Below are positions 1 through 5,430 of a stretch of 5,430 nucleotides of DNA, one piece after another (within the stretch, counting starts at the first letter, position 1; each line of letters opens with the position of its first letter). The notes under the pieces are model-generated. The model saw only the letters and a program-made list of their open reading frames with translations. It was not told the DNA's origin and did not search any database. The translations under genes and the position numbers were made by a program. Source of the stretch: Nitrospirota bacterium (GTDB lineage: Bacteria > Nitrospirota > JACRHJ01); contig JAJYGS010000045.1 of the NCBI GenBank assembly GCA_021785055.1, forward strand, positions 1-5,430, written 5' to 3'.

Positions 1-2122
1 CTTTTAAGAAGTTTATCGGGTCGAGTATCTTTTCGCCTATGGCGGGATGATCCTTTATCTGGGCGTATTCCTCGCTGGAGAGCTTGCCCGCCTTGTTCAA
101 TATATTCGCGGCTATGCCTATCTTGCCTATGTCGTGCAGGACGCCTGCGTGCTGGAGCGCCTGTTTTCTGTCCTCCGGAAGCCCCATCTCCTCGGCTATC
201 ATCATGGCAAGGAGCGTTACGCGCTCGGAGTGGCCCTTGGAGTATTTGTCCTTGGCTTCGAGCGCGTTTACAAGCGCCCGGACGGTATTGAAATAGCTCG
301 ACCGTATGTCCCTGTAGAGGTTCGAGTTTTCCACGGCTATTGCGGCCTGTCCGGCAACTGTCGTAAGGAGGTTAAGGTCGTCCTGGGTGAAAGGCTCGCC
401 GTTTTGTTTGTTGTTTATGTTAAGGACGCCTATGACCTTGCCCTTGACAAAGAGCGGCGCGGCTATTAGCGACGTGGTCGTATACTGGATGTCGTTCGGC
501 AGGTTGAAACGCGGGTCGGATTCTATGTCCGTAACCAGGAGCGGTTTCCCTTCCTTAGCGACATACCCTGAAATGCCCTCGCCCATCTTCACACTGCGGA
601 GCCGGATGCCTTCTTCCAGCCCGACGGAATAAGCGACTTCCAACTCGTCTGAACCCTCGTTGATGAGCATCAGCGAGCAGATTTCCGCGTTCATGGTCCT
701 TGCCATGGTCTTGACTATAACCTCGACCACGTTGTCCTTATCCACAAGCGAGTTCAGGATGTTGCCGATATGGTTGACAGTGGTAAGCCGCTCCACGACC
801 TTCTCGAGGTCGGAGTTCTTGTGGGCGAGGTCTTTTATAAGCATGGCTATCTGGTTGTTGGCTTCCTCCACTTCCTTCACCCGCGCCGTAAGCTGGATGT
901 TCACGGCCTCAAGCTCGTGCTTGTGCTTCAGTTCCGTCTCTATCCGAGCCTTTTCGGCCTTTATCTTTTCGGTGATGTCCCGGACGACTTCGATAGCATG
1001 GATTATGTTGCCGTTTATATCCCGGATGGGCGCGGATATGCTCTGGACTATCCTCTCCCTTCCATCCGCAAGATAGAAGGAGGACTGGTGTTCGTGGACC
1101 ATGCCGTCCACGAAGACCTTGATAACCCCGCAGTGCGGGCATGGGGTGTTCCTGCCGTGAATGCTCCTGTAGCAGCTGTCTCCCGCGCGCACGCCGGGGA
1201 ATATTTCCATGTTGCGGGGGTTCATGTCCTGGATTGTCATATCCCGGTCGAGGATGGAAACGCCGTCCGGCATCGCCTCTATCATGCTCTTCAAGCGGGC
1301 GTGGGAGTTGGATATCTCGAAGCTCCTTATAAGCTCGCCCTCTTTACGGCTGTTTTCCTGGTTAAGTTCGTGGATGCGCCCAAGCATCTCCACAAACTTC
1401 CTTTGGAGACGCCCGAGCTCGTCGCTCCTGGTGTTGTTAAGTTCCACGTTCTCGCCCCGCTCGGCCTTTTCCATCGCCGTCTTGAGCTTTCTTATCGGCC
1501 TGTTGACGAGTATCTCAAGGACGACAAAGACCGCAGCCGCAAGGAAAAGGCATATCAGGAGTCCGGATATTAAAAGCTGTTTTAAGTGGCTGTTTATGGC
1601 GGCGTCCGCCCCTACGAGGGAATAGCTTACCTCCAGCACCCCGTTGACGCGCTGGTTTTTGTTGTGGCAGCCGTAGCAGGCCGGGCGGTTGTAGATGGGT
1701 TTTACCAGGAAGAGCTTGTTCTGGCCGTTTTTGTTGAAGATGAAGGTTTTTACGGCCTGCCTGTATTGTGCATAGTTTTCATCGTCTACCGGCTTGCCTA
1801 TCTCGGCGGGATTTGAAGAGCTCAGGATAATCCTGTTGACGCCGAAGATCCTGACGTCCTGTATGTCCTTGTTTTTGCCTATCTGCTCAAGCGAGTCCTG
1901 GACTTCCTGGCGCTCGCCCTTCAGCATGTCCTGGACAAGGCCCGATTCTATCGTACCGGAGAGCAGACGGAGGTTGTTCTCGACGGATTTTTTATAGAAC
2001 CGGCGCTCCTCGCGGATGTTGTTCAGCGTGGAGACAACGAGGAACAGGACTATGGAACCGGCGACGAATATTACTATTTTCGCCTTGAGATTGCTGTTGA
2101 TTTCGCAGAGCAGTTTCTTCAT
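1..2122 (-). CDS. Membrane haem-c sensor / HD-GYP c-di-GMP phosphodiesterase (C-terminus off window)
   Basis: Reading the minus strand from the ATG at 2122 gives 707 uninterrupted codons to the window edge. Seen in order: an N-terminal membrane segment (about residues 15-33); a periplasmic region of about 150 residues ending in a haem-c motif, CYGCH (C149, C152, H153), just after KPIYNRPA; a second membrane segment (about 183-202); HAMP (about 203-256); PAS (about 276-387) closing with VVRDITEKI and carrying Cys317, His322, Cys328 and Cys331; a charged coiled coil (about 388-450); GAF (about 455-608, with GEGISGYVA and NNKQNGEPF); then the start of HD-GYP, with KGHSERV (H631), LHDIGKIGI (H663, D664, K667) and KDHP (H692). 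The GYP motif itself would lie beyond base 1, so intact phosphodiesterase activity cannot be confirmed. Known family role: hydrolysis of cyclic di-GMP at a metal centre. Inferred role: periplasmic haem or redox sensing that controls c-di-GMP. The ATG is preferred because it directly precedes a KKLL-membrane start; GTG at 2128 is in frame but less likely. It is transcribed divergently from priA. Confidence 0.93.
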   Translation of the reverse strand, partial: MKKLLCEINSNLKAKIVIFVAGSIVLFLVVSTLNNIREERRFYKKSVENNLRLLSGTIESGLVQDMLKGERQEVQDSLEQIGKNKDIQDVRIFGVNRIILSSSNPAEIGKPVDDENYAQYRQAVKTFIFNKNGQNKLFLVKPIYNRPACYGCHNKNQRVNGVLEVSYSLVGADAAINSHLKQLLISGLLICLFLAAAVFVVLEILVNRPIRKLKTAMEKAERGENVELNNTRSDELGRLQRKFVEMLGRIHELNQENSRKEGELIRSFEISNSHARLKSMIEAMPDGVSILDRDMTIQDMNPRNMEIFPGVRAGDSCYRSIHGRNTPCPHCGVIKVFVDGMVHEHQSSFYLADGRERIVQSISAPIRDINGNIIHAIEVVRDITEKIKAEKARIETELKHKHELEAVNIQLTARVKEVEEANNQIAMLIKDLAHKNSDLEKVVERLTTVNHIGNILNSLVDKDNVVEVIVKTMARTMNAEICSLMLINEGSDELEVAYSVGLEEGIRLRSVKMGEGISGYVAKEGKPLLVTDIESDPRFNLPNDIQYTTTSLIAAPLFVKGKVIGVLNINNKQNGEPFTQDDLNLLTTVAGQAAIAVENSNLYRDIRSSYFNTVRALVNALEAKDKYSKGHSERVTLLAMMIAEEMGLPEDRKQALQHAGVLHDIGKIGIAANILNKAGKLSSEEYAQIKDHPAIGEKILDPINFLK

Positions 2123-2136
2123 AATCACCAGGCGCC

Positions 2137-2167
2137 ATTATAGAATAGATTAACGCGCTTCGGGCAA
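2137..2167 (-). promoter_or_regulatory. Candidate sigma-70 promoter of the sensor gene
   Basis: On the minus strand a perfect TATAAT box lies at 2142-2137. TTGCCC at 2167-2162 is a 4/6 match to the -35 consensus, with a 19-bp spacer, slightly longer than ideal. A start of transcription about 7 bases downstream would fall near 2130, leaving a leader of only about 8 bases before the ATG at 2122. The only Shine-Dalgarno-like bases, GGTGA at 2129-2125, sit two bases from the ATG, closer than usual. The -10 match is strong; its use as a promoter is inference. Confidence 0.5.
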
Positions 2168-2320
2168 AATAACGCCACCAAATTGCTTATGCAAGTTCCA
2201 GGCCTTTTGAATATTAAAGGAATTATTTTTATCGACATACTATAACCCGATATAAAAATTAAACTTTTTTAAAACTACCGATACCCGCTTGCAGTAGCTG
2301 AATAAAAAACGGAGCGATGC

Positions 2321-2338
2321 ATAATACATTCGTATTAT
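2321..2338. repeat. 7-bp perfect inverted repeat upstream of priA
   Basis: ATAATAC and GTATTAT flank a 4-base centre, ATTC. The symmetry and its position about 65-80 bases before the priA start fit an operator or a small hairpin. The right arm contains TATTAT, a possible -10 box, so a bound repressor could block it. The arms are AT-only except for one C/G pair, so in this AT-rich stretch chance is a real alternative. It is not a clean match to CIRCE or to a standard Fur box. Confidence 0.35.
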
Positions 2339-2358
2339 TTTATGCGCGTTTTCAAACG

Positions 2359-2395
2359 GCGTTTTTGCTCGTAAACGCTCAATAAACAAGAGCAA
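2359..2395 (+). promoter_or_regulatory. Possible hairpin/pseudoknot in the priA leader
   Basis: GCGTTT (2359-2364) pairs with AAACGC (2373-2378) around an 8-base loop. The first six loop bases, TTGCTC (2365-2370), are perfectly complementary to GAGCAA (2390-2395), which overlaps the only Shine-Dalgarno-like bases (AAGAG, 2388-2392) before the priA ATG at 2403. The geometry is that of an H-type pseudoknot, or of two competing hairpins, either of which could hide the ribosome site. A zero-base first loop means at least one pair of the second stem would have to open. The pairings are seen; a regulatory role is inference. Confidence 0.3.
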
Positions 2396-2402
2396 TAAAA
2401 TC

Positions 2403-4439
2403 ATGTATGTCGAGATTGCCATAGGCCTGGCGTCAAGAAAGACGTTCACTTACAAGGTACCGGAGTGCCTGCGGGATAAGGCCCGTCTTGGGCAGAGGGC
2501 CATAGTCCCCTTTTCCGGCGGGACGAAGACCGGCTTTATCGTCGGCTTTTCCTCCGGAGGCGGGCCTTTCGACTACAAAGAGATAACCGACCTGCCGGAT
2601 GCGGCCCCGCTTGTGCCGGACGGACTGCTTAAGCTTGCCGGGTGGATTTCCGAATATTACATGGCCCCCCTGGGCATGGTTCTGGCCGCGGCAATCGCCC
2701 CCGGCGTGGAGGAAGACAAGCCTTCCCGCCCCAGAAAAGAGGTGCGCGAGGCCGGTGGACCGGCTTCGGGATGGGCAGGAAACGAGCCGGAGCTTGTTTT
2801 AACCGCCCCGCAGGAAGAGGCCCTGCGGAAGATTCTCCGGAGTATCGACGGCGGCGGTTTTGCCCCGTTTCTCCTGCACGGCGCGACGGGCAGCGGCAAG
2901 ACCGAAGTATACTTAAGGGCAATTAAACCCGTGGTGGAGGCCGGAAAGGGCGCAATCGTCCTTGTGCCGGAGATCTCGCTAACCCCCCAGCTTGTGAGGA
3001 GGTTCTCAGGCCGCTTCGGGGAGAAGGTCGCTGTGCTGCACAGCGGCCTGACGCCTTCCCAGAGGCGGCAGCAGTGGCGGCGAATAAGGCAGGGAGAGGC
3101 CAAAGTCGCCGTGGGCGCGCGTTCCGCCGTCTTCGCGCCGTTCGAGAGCGTCGGCATGATTGTCGTGGACGAGGAACACGACGCCTCCTACAAGCAGGAA
3201 GAGGGCGTGCGTTATAACGCGCGGGACGCGGCGGTCATGCGCGCGAAGCTCGAAGATTGCCCGGTAATCATGGGCAGCGCGACGCCGTCTCTTGAGAGCT
3301 ACCATAACGCCCTCGCCGGAAAATATACCCTCCTCCAGCTTCCGGACAGGGTCTCCGGCAGGCCCATGCCTGAAGTGCGGCTGATAGACCTGAACGAGCC
3401 GGTAGACCGGGCCGGTAGACCGGCCTCTGAGCCGAGCGGCCTGCTGCTTACGGAGCCGTTGATAAGCGCGGCGAAGAAAAGGCTCGAAAACGGGGAGCAG
3501 GTCCTTTTTTTCCTTAACCGCAGGGGATACTCCGACTTCATAATCTGCCGGGACTGCGGGGAAGTCCCGAAATGCGGTTCCTGTTCCGTCCCGATGACAT
3601 ACCACAGGCGGGCGCGGGAGATGAAATGCCACTGGTGCGGCGCGGCCCATCCCGCGCCTTCCGTCTGCCCCAAGTGCGGCGGAGACAGGATAAAATATAT
3701 AGGGGGCGGGACCGAAAAACTCCAGCGCGAGTTGGAGCGCCTGTTCCCGGATTTCAGTACCTCCCGCATAGACAGAGACAGCATCGCCCAGGGCGGCGGC
3801 TTCGTGAAGCTCCTGGACGATGTCGCCTCCGGTGAGACGAAAATAGTCGTCGGGACGCAGATGGTATCGAAAGGACACGACCTGCCGGGCATCGGCCTTG
3901 TCGGGGTCGTCCTTGCCGATTACGGCCTGAACCAGCCGGACTTCCGGGCGTCTGAGCGGACGTTTCAGGTGGTTACGCAGGTGGCGGGCCGCTCCGGGCG
4001 CGGAGACATCCCGGGCGAGGTCGTAGTCCAGACTTACAGGCCGGAGCATTACAGCCTGCAATGCGCGTCCCGGCACGACTACAAGTCCTTTTACGAAGAA
4101 GAGATAATATTCCGGAAGGACCTGAACCTGCCGCCGTTTTCCAGGCTCGCGCTGGTGGCGGTGAAGGGCGTGAAACCGGAGAAGGCCCAGGCCGGCGCGG
4201 CGGGGGCGGCGGATATATTAAAAAACGAGGCGCAGGGAAGGGGCGTGGATGTAATTGGCCCGGCCCCGGCGCCTGTTTTTCGCGTGCGCGGCAAGTATAG
4301 GTATTTCATAACACTGCGCTCAAAAAGCCATAAGAAACTCCACGAAGTCCTTGAGGCCGGGCTTAGGCTAATCGAGCAGAAAAAGGCCGCCCCGGCCTGC
4401 CGTGTGGACGTGGACATAGACCCGCAGGGCATGATGTGA
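2403..4439 (+). CDS. priA: Primosomal replication restart helicase PriA
   Basis: This 678-residue 3'-to-5' superfamily 2 DNA helicase recognises stalled or repaired forks and starts reloading of the replicative helicase in the cytoplasm. Seen: an N-terminal 3'-end-binding domain (about 1-100, ending in the typical LLKLAGWISEYYMAPLG segment); Walker A GATGSGKTE (160-168, K166); Walker B DEEH (256-259) followed by the SYKQEEGVRYNARD loop; GSATPS (291-296); a zinc module of four CxxC pairs (C382/385, 391/394, 409/412, 422/425); GTQMVSKGHD (484-493); motif VI QVAGRSGR (526-533); and a C-terminal domain ending in DVDIDPQG. The start gives the expected opening, VEIAIGLASRKTFTYKVPE; its ribosome site is weak. 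At 678 residues it is shorter than E. coli PriA (732). The shortfall lies between the N-terminal domain and the helicase core, where about 30 low-complexity residues (about 100-132) replace the winged-helix domain. The stop overlaps the next gene. Confidence 0.97.
   Translation: MYVEIAIGLASRKTFTYKVPECLRDKARLGQRAIVPFSGGTKTGFIVGFSSGGGPFDYKEITDLPDAAPLVPDGLLKLAGWISEYYMAPLGMVLAAAIAPGVEEDKPSRPRKEVREAGGPASGWAGNEPELVLTAPQEEALRKILRSIDGGGFAPFLLHGATGSGKTEVYLRAIKPVVEAGKGAIVLVPEISLTPQLVRRFSGRFGEKVAVLHSGLTPSQRRQQWRRIRQGEAKVAVGARSAVFAPFESVGMIVVDEEHDASYKQEEGVRYNARDAAVMRAKLEDCPVIMGSATPSLESYHNALAGKYTLLQLPDRVSGRPMPEVRLIDLNEPVDRAGRPASEPSGLLLTEPLISAAKKRLENGEQVLFFLNRRGYSDFIICRDCGEVPKCGSCSVPMTYHRRAREMKCHWCGAAHPAPSVCPKCGGDRIKYIGGGTEKLQRELERLFPDFSTSRIDRDSIAQGGGFVKLLDDVASGETKIVVGTQMVSKGHDLPGIGLVGVVLADYGLNQPDFRASERTFQVVTQVAGRSGRGDIPGEVVVQTYRPEHYSLQCASRHDYKSFYEEEIIFRKDLNLPPFSRLALVAVKGVKPEKAQAGAAGAADILKNEAQGRGVDVIGPAPAPVFRVRGKYRYFITLRSKSHKKLHEVLEAGLRLIEQKKAAPACRVDVDIDPQGMM
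2749..2767. repeat. Palindromic element inside priA, copy 1
   Basis: GCCGGT-GG-ACCGGC at 2751-2764 is a perfect 6-bp inverted repeat around two bases, extendable outward if one G-T pair is allowed. It encodes AGGPA in the linker that replaces the winged-helix domain. Nearly the same element (GCCGGT-AG-ACCGGC) recurs at 3411-3424 in the same reading frame, with 15 of 17 bases identical over 2751-2767 and 3411-3427. Confidence 0.5.
3398..3424. repeat. 13-bp perfect tandem duplication inside priA (copies 2 and 3 of the palindrome)
   Basis: GCCGGTAGACCGG occurs at 3398-3410 and again, immediately adjacent, at 3411-3423. The second unit extends to a perfect palindrome, GCCGGT-AG-ACCGGC (3411-3424). 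The unit length is not a multiple of three, so the two copies are read in different frames (EPVDR then AGRPA) while the gene stays open. It lies in the variable stretch between GSATPS and the NRRG segment, before the zinc module. Confidence 0.7.
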
Positions 4440-5200
4440 TGGAAACCCTCGACTCCATAAAAATCCGCAGTTTTGAGGTAAAGGTATATCAGGCCGAAAA
4501 CGGATACCGGTTCTCGCTCGACGCGCTGCTTCTGGCCGATTTCCCGGCTCTGAAATCCTGCAAAAATATTCTTGAACTCGGCGCGGGCAGCGGCGTCGTC
4601 TCGCTGCTTTTGGCCCTGAAATACCCGAAGGCGCGCGTTACCGGCGTGGAGATTCAGGAATCGCTATACAGGCGGGCGGCAAGGAACGCCGAGATAAACG
4701 GCCTCTCGGACAGGGCAAATTTCATCCATGCAGACCTCCGGGAGATTCCGAAAATACTCCCCATAGGGTCTTTCGAGCTTTGCGTGATGAACCCGCCGTT
4801 TCGCAAGACCGGCACGGGCAGGATAAGCCCAGGCGATGAGCGCGCAACCGCCCGGCACGAGCTGAAGGGCGGGATAGAAGAGGCAATCAAAACCGCGCGG
4901 ATTATGCTTAAGAACATGGGAAGGCTCTGCCTCGTTTATCACCCGGAACGCCTTGGCGAGTTGATAACACTGATGAAATCAAACGCCCTGGAGCCGAAGA
5001 GGCTTAGGTTTATTCACTCGCACAAGGGGGACAGGGCCAGGATGATGCTCGTCGAGGCTGTGAAGGACGGCGCCCCGGGCGTGACGGTGCTTCCTCCGCT
5101 TTTCGTATACGAACGGGAGAAGGAGTATACCGCCGAGATGAGGGAGTTTTACGGATTTTTGCCCATGCCCACTGCCCGCTCAGGGCCGGACTTGCGCTAA
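4439..5200 (+). CDS. trmN6: TrmN6-like N6-adenine methyltransferase (COG4123)
   Basis: This 253-residue SAM-dependent methyltransferase belongs to the COG4123/YfiC family, whose E. coli member methylates A37 of tRNA1(Val) at N6. Seen: the opening YQAENGYRFSLDALLLADF typical of the family; SAM-binding motif I, ELGAGSG (residues 46-52); an acidic residue ending the next strand (GVEIQ); and the catalytic NPPF (118-121), the N6-adenine signature, within VMNPPFRKTGTGR. The fold looks complete and the length fits the family. ATG at 4439 shares one base with the priA TGA (TGATG), which suggests translational coupling; AGGG at 4426-4429 lies nine bases upstream. GTG at 4436, directly before it, is an alternative start adding one residue. 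The exact RNA target is inferred from the family and could differ in this organism. Confidence 0.88.
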   Translation: METLDSIKIRSFEVKVYQAENGYRFSLDALLLADFPALKSCKNILELGAGSGVVSLLLALKYPKARVTGVEIQESLYRRAARNAEINGLSDRANFIHADLREIPKILPIGSFELCVMNPPFRKTGTGRISPGDERATARHELKGGIEEAIKTARIMLKNMGRLCLVYHPERLGELITLMKSNALEPKRLRFIHSHKGDRARMMLVEAVKDGAPGVTVLPPLFVYEREKEYTAEMREFYGFLPMPTARSGPDLR

Positions 5201-5222
5201 GCCCGCCTGAGTGTTACTCTTT
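5179..5222 (+). terminator. Possible weak terminator after the methyltransferase gene
   Basis: CTCA (5179-5182) pairs with TGAG (5208-5211), and GGGC (5183-5186) with GCCC (5201-5204), leaving a 3-base bulge and a 14-base loop that includes the stop codon. A moderately T-rich stretch, TGTTACTCTTT, follows. The bulge and broken T-run make it a weak candidate. A second small hairpin, TACTC/GAGTA (5215-5219 and 5227-5231), lies just downstream. Confidence 0.25.
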
Positions 5223-5259
5223 AATTGAGTAGAAAAATCAGAAAATTCAAGCATGGATT

Positions 5260-5265
5260 GGAGGT
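5260..5265 (+). promoter_or_regulatory. Strong ribosome binding site of tpx
   Basis: GGAGGT is a full match to the anti-Shine-Dalgarno core and lies six bases before the ATG at 5272, supporting that start over the ATG at 5275 (nine bases). It is the best ribosome site in the window. No convincing -35/-10 pair was found in the 71-base gap upstream, so an own promoter for tpx is not established. Confidence 0.75.
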
Positions 5266-5271
5266 AACGCC

Positions 5272-5430
5272 ATGATGGAGAGAAAAGGCGTCGCCGCTAT
5301 GAAGGGCCAGCCTTTAACCCTGCTCGGCCCGGAGCTTAAAGAGGGCGACAGGGCTCCGCAGTTTACGTGCACGGACATAAAGCTGAACGAATATACCCTC
5401 GACAAAACGGGGGGCAAGATAAGGCTCATC
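5272..5430 (+). CDS. tpx: Thiol peroxidase Tpx, N-terminal part (runs off window)
   Basis: Fifty-three codons are visible, opening MMERKG and continuing with KGQPLTLLGPELKEGDRAPQF, the characteristic N-terminus of Tpx, an atypical 2-Cys peroxiredoxin that reduces hydrogen and alkyl peroxides using thioredoxin. The peroxidatic and resolving cysteines lie beyond the window and cannot be checked; Cys33 in FTCTD is not one of them. The start at 5272 fits both the MxERxG pattern common in the family and the ribosome site at 5260-5265. It lies 71 bases after the methyltransferase stop, so it may be read through from that operon or have its own promoter. A general peroxiredoxin (AhpC/Bcp type) is less likely because of the KGxPLTLLG opening. 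Confidence 0.9.
   Translation, partial: MMERKGVAAMKGQPLTLLGPELKEGDRAPQFTCTDIKLNEYTLDKTGGKIRLI

Larger units (their letters stand above)
2123..2402. other. AT-rich divergent intergenic region
   Basis: These 280 bases separate the two divergent starts and are much richer in A and T than the flanking genes. No convincing gene is present on either strand: the one short minus-strand frame running from 2449 to 2240 overlaps the start of priA and has no recognisable product. The region holds the sensor promoter candidate, a weak CCTTT/AAAGG hairpin (2203-2220), a CCGATA direct repeat (2247-2252 and 2278-2283, 31 bases apart), a 7-bp dyad at 2321-2338 and a folded leader at 2359-2395. I found no good -35/-10 pair for priA; TATTAT at 2333-2338 and CATAAT at 2320-2325 are possible -10 boxes without a matching -35. 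Confidence 0.7.

Noticed and set aside
770..1573. Plus-strand 267-codon frame, and other plus-strand frames over 47-1997
   Set aside because: These are antisense shadows of the sensor gene, whose minus-strand frame carries recognisable HAMP, PAS, GAF and HD-GYP motifs throughout.
2162..2177. Sigma-54-like promoter on the minus strand (TGGC ... TTGCC)
   Set aside because: The GG and GC elements are nine bases apart instead of ten, and the bases after TGGC do not fit the consensus.
2203..2230. CCTTT/AAAGG hairpin followed by T-rich DNA as a terminator
   Set aside because: The stem is only five pairs, mostly A-T, and no gene ends upstream because both flanking genes diverge.
2240..2449. Minus-strand 69-codon frame across the priA start
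   Set aside because: It overlaps the priA start, has no recognisable domain or ribosome site, and is readily explained as an AT-rich intergenic open frame.
3505..3511. Run of seven T inside priA as a programmed slippage site
   Set aside because: The frame is intact, no alternative product follows in the other frames, and the run encodes the conserved hydrophobic segment before NRRG.
3006..4076. Minus-strand 356-codon frame inside priA
   Set aside because: High-GC antisense shadow; the plus strand encodes clear PriA motifs here and the shadow has no family features.
5192..5220. TTGCGC / TACTCT as a tpx promoter
   Set aside because: Both boxes match only three of six consensus bases, too weak to call.

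Overview
The window is GC-rich, with frequent ATA and AGG codons. It looks like a Gram-negative bacterium with periplasmic c-type cytochromes. A Desulfobacterota (former Deltaproteobacteria) or Nitrospirota-like host is plausible, but this is inferred from the style of the sensor protein and not from any marker gene.

Layout: (1) Positions 1-2122, minus strand, are one long open frame of 707 visible codons. It encodes a membrane sensor with a periplasmic haem-c motif, HAMP, PAS with a Cys cluster, coiled coil, GAF and the first half of an HD-GYP c-di-GMP phosphodiesterase domain; the C-terminus lies beyond base 1. (2) Positions 2123-2402 are an AT-rich divergent intergenic region with a good -10 box for the sensor, a 7-bp perfect dyad, and a hairpin/pseudoknot-like leader just before the next start. 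(3) Positions 2403-4439, plus strand, encode the primosomal helicase PriA. All helicase motifs and an eight-cysteine zinc module are present, but the winged-helix domain seems to be missing. (4) Positions 4439-5200 encode a COG4123 (TrmN6-like) N6-adenine methyltransferase, overlapping the priA stop as TGATG. (5) Positions 5201-5271 are a short gap with a possible weak terminator and a strong ribosome binding site. (6) From 5272 to the window end is the N-terminal part of thiol peroxidase Tpx.

How they fit together: priA and the methyltransferase gene form a tight, probably translationally coupled pair for replication restart and RNA (tRNA-type) modification. Tpx follows with its own strong ribosome binding site and defends against peroxide. 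The divergent sensor probably couples a redox, gas or small-ligand signal at a periplasmic haem to c-di-GMP breakdown. It has no evident functional link to the housekeeping genes.

No CRISPR array, mobile element, tRNA or rRNA was seen. I did not find a clearly new multi-gene system. The points most worth a second look are the sensor's domain combination, the reduced PriA with small palindromic repeats in its linkers, and the structured priA leader.
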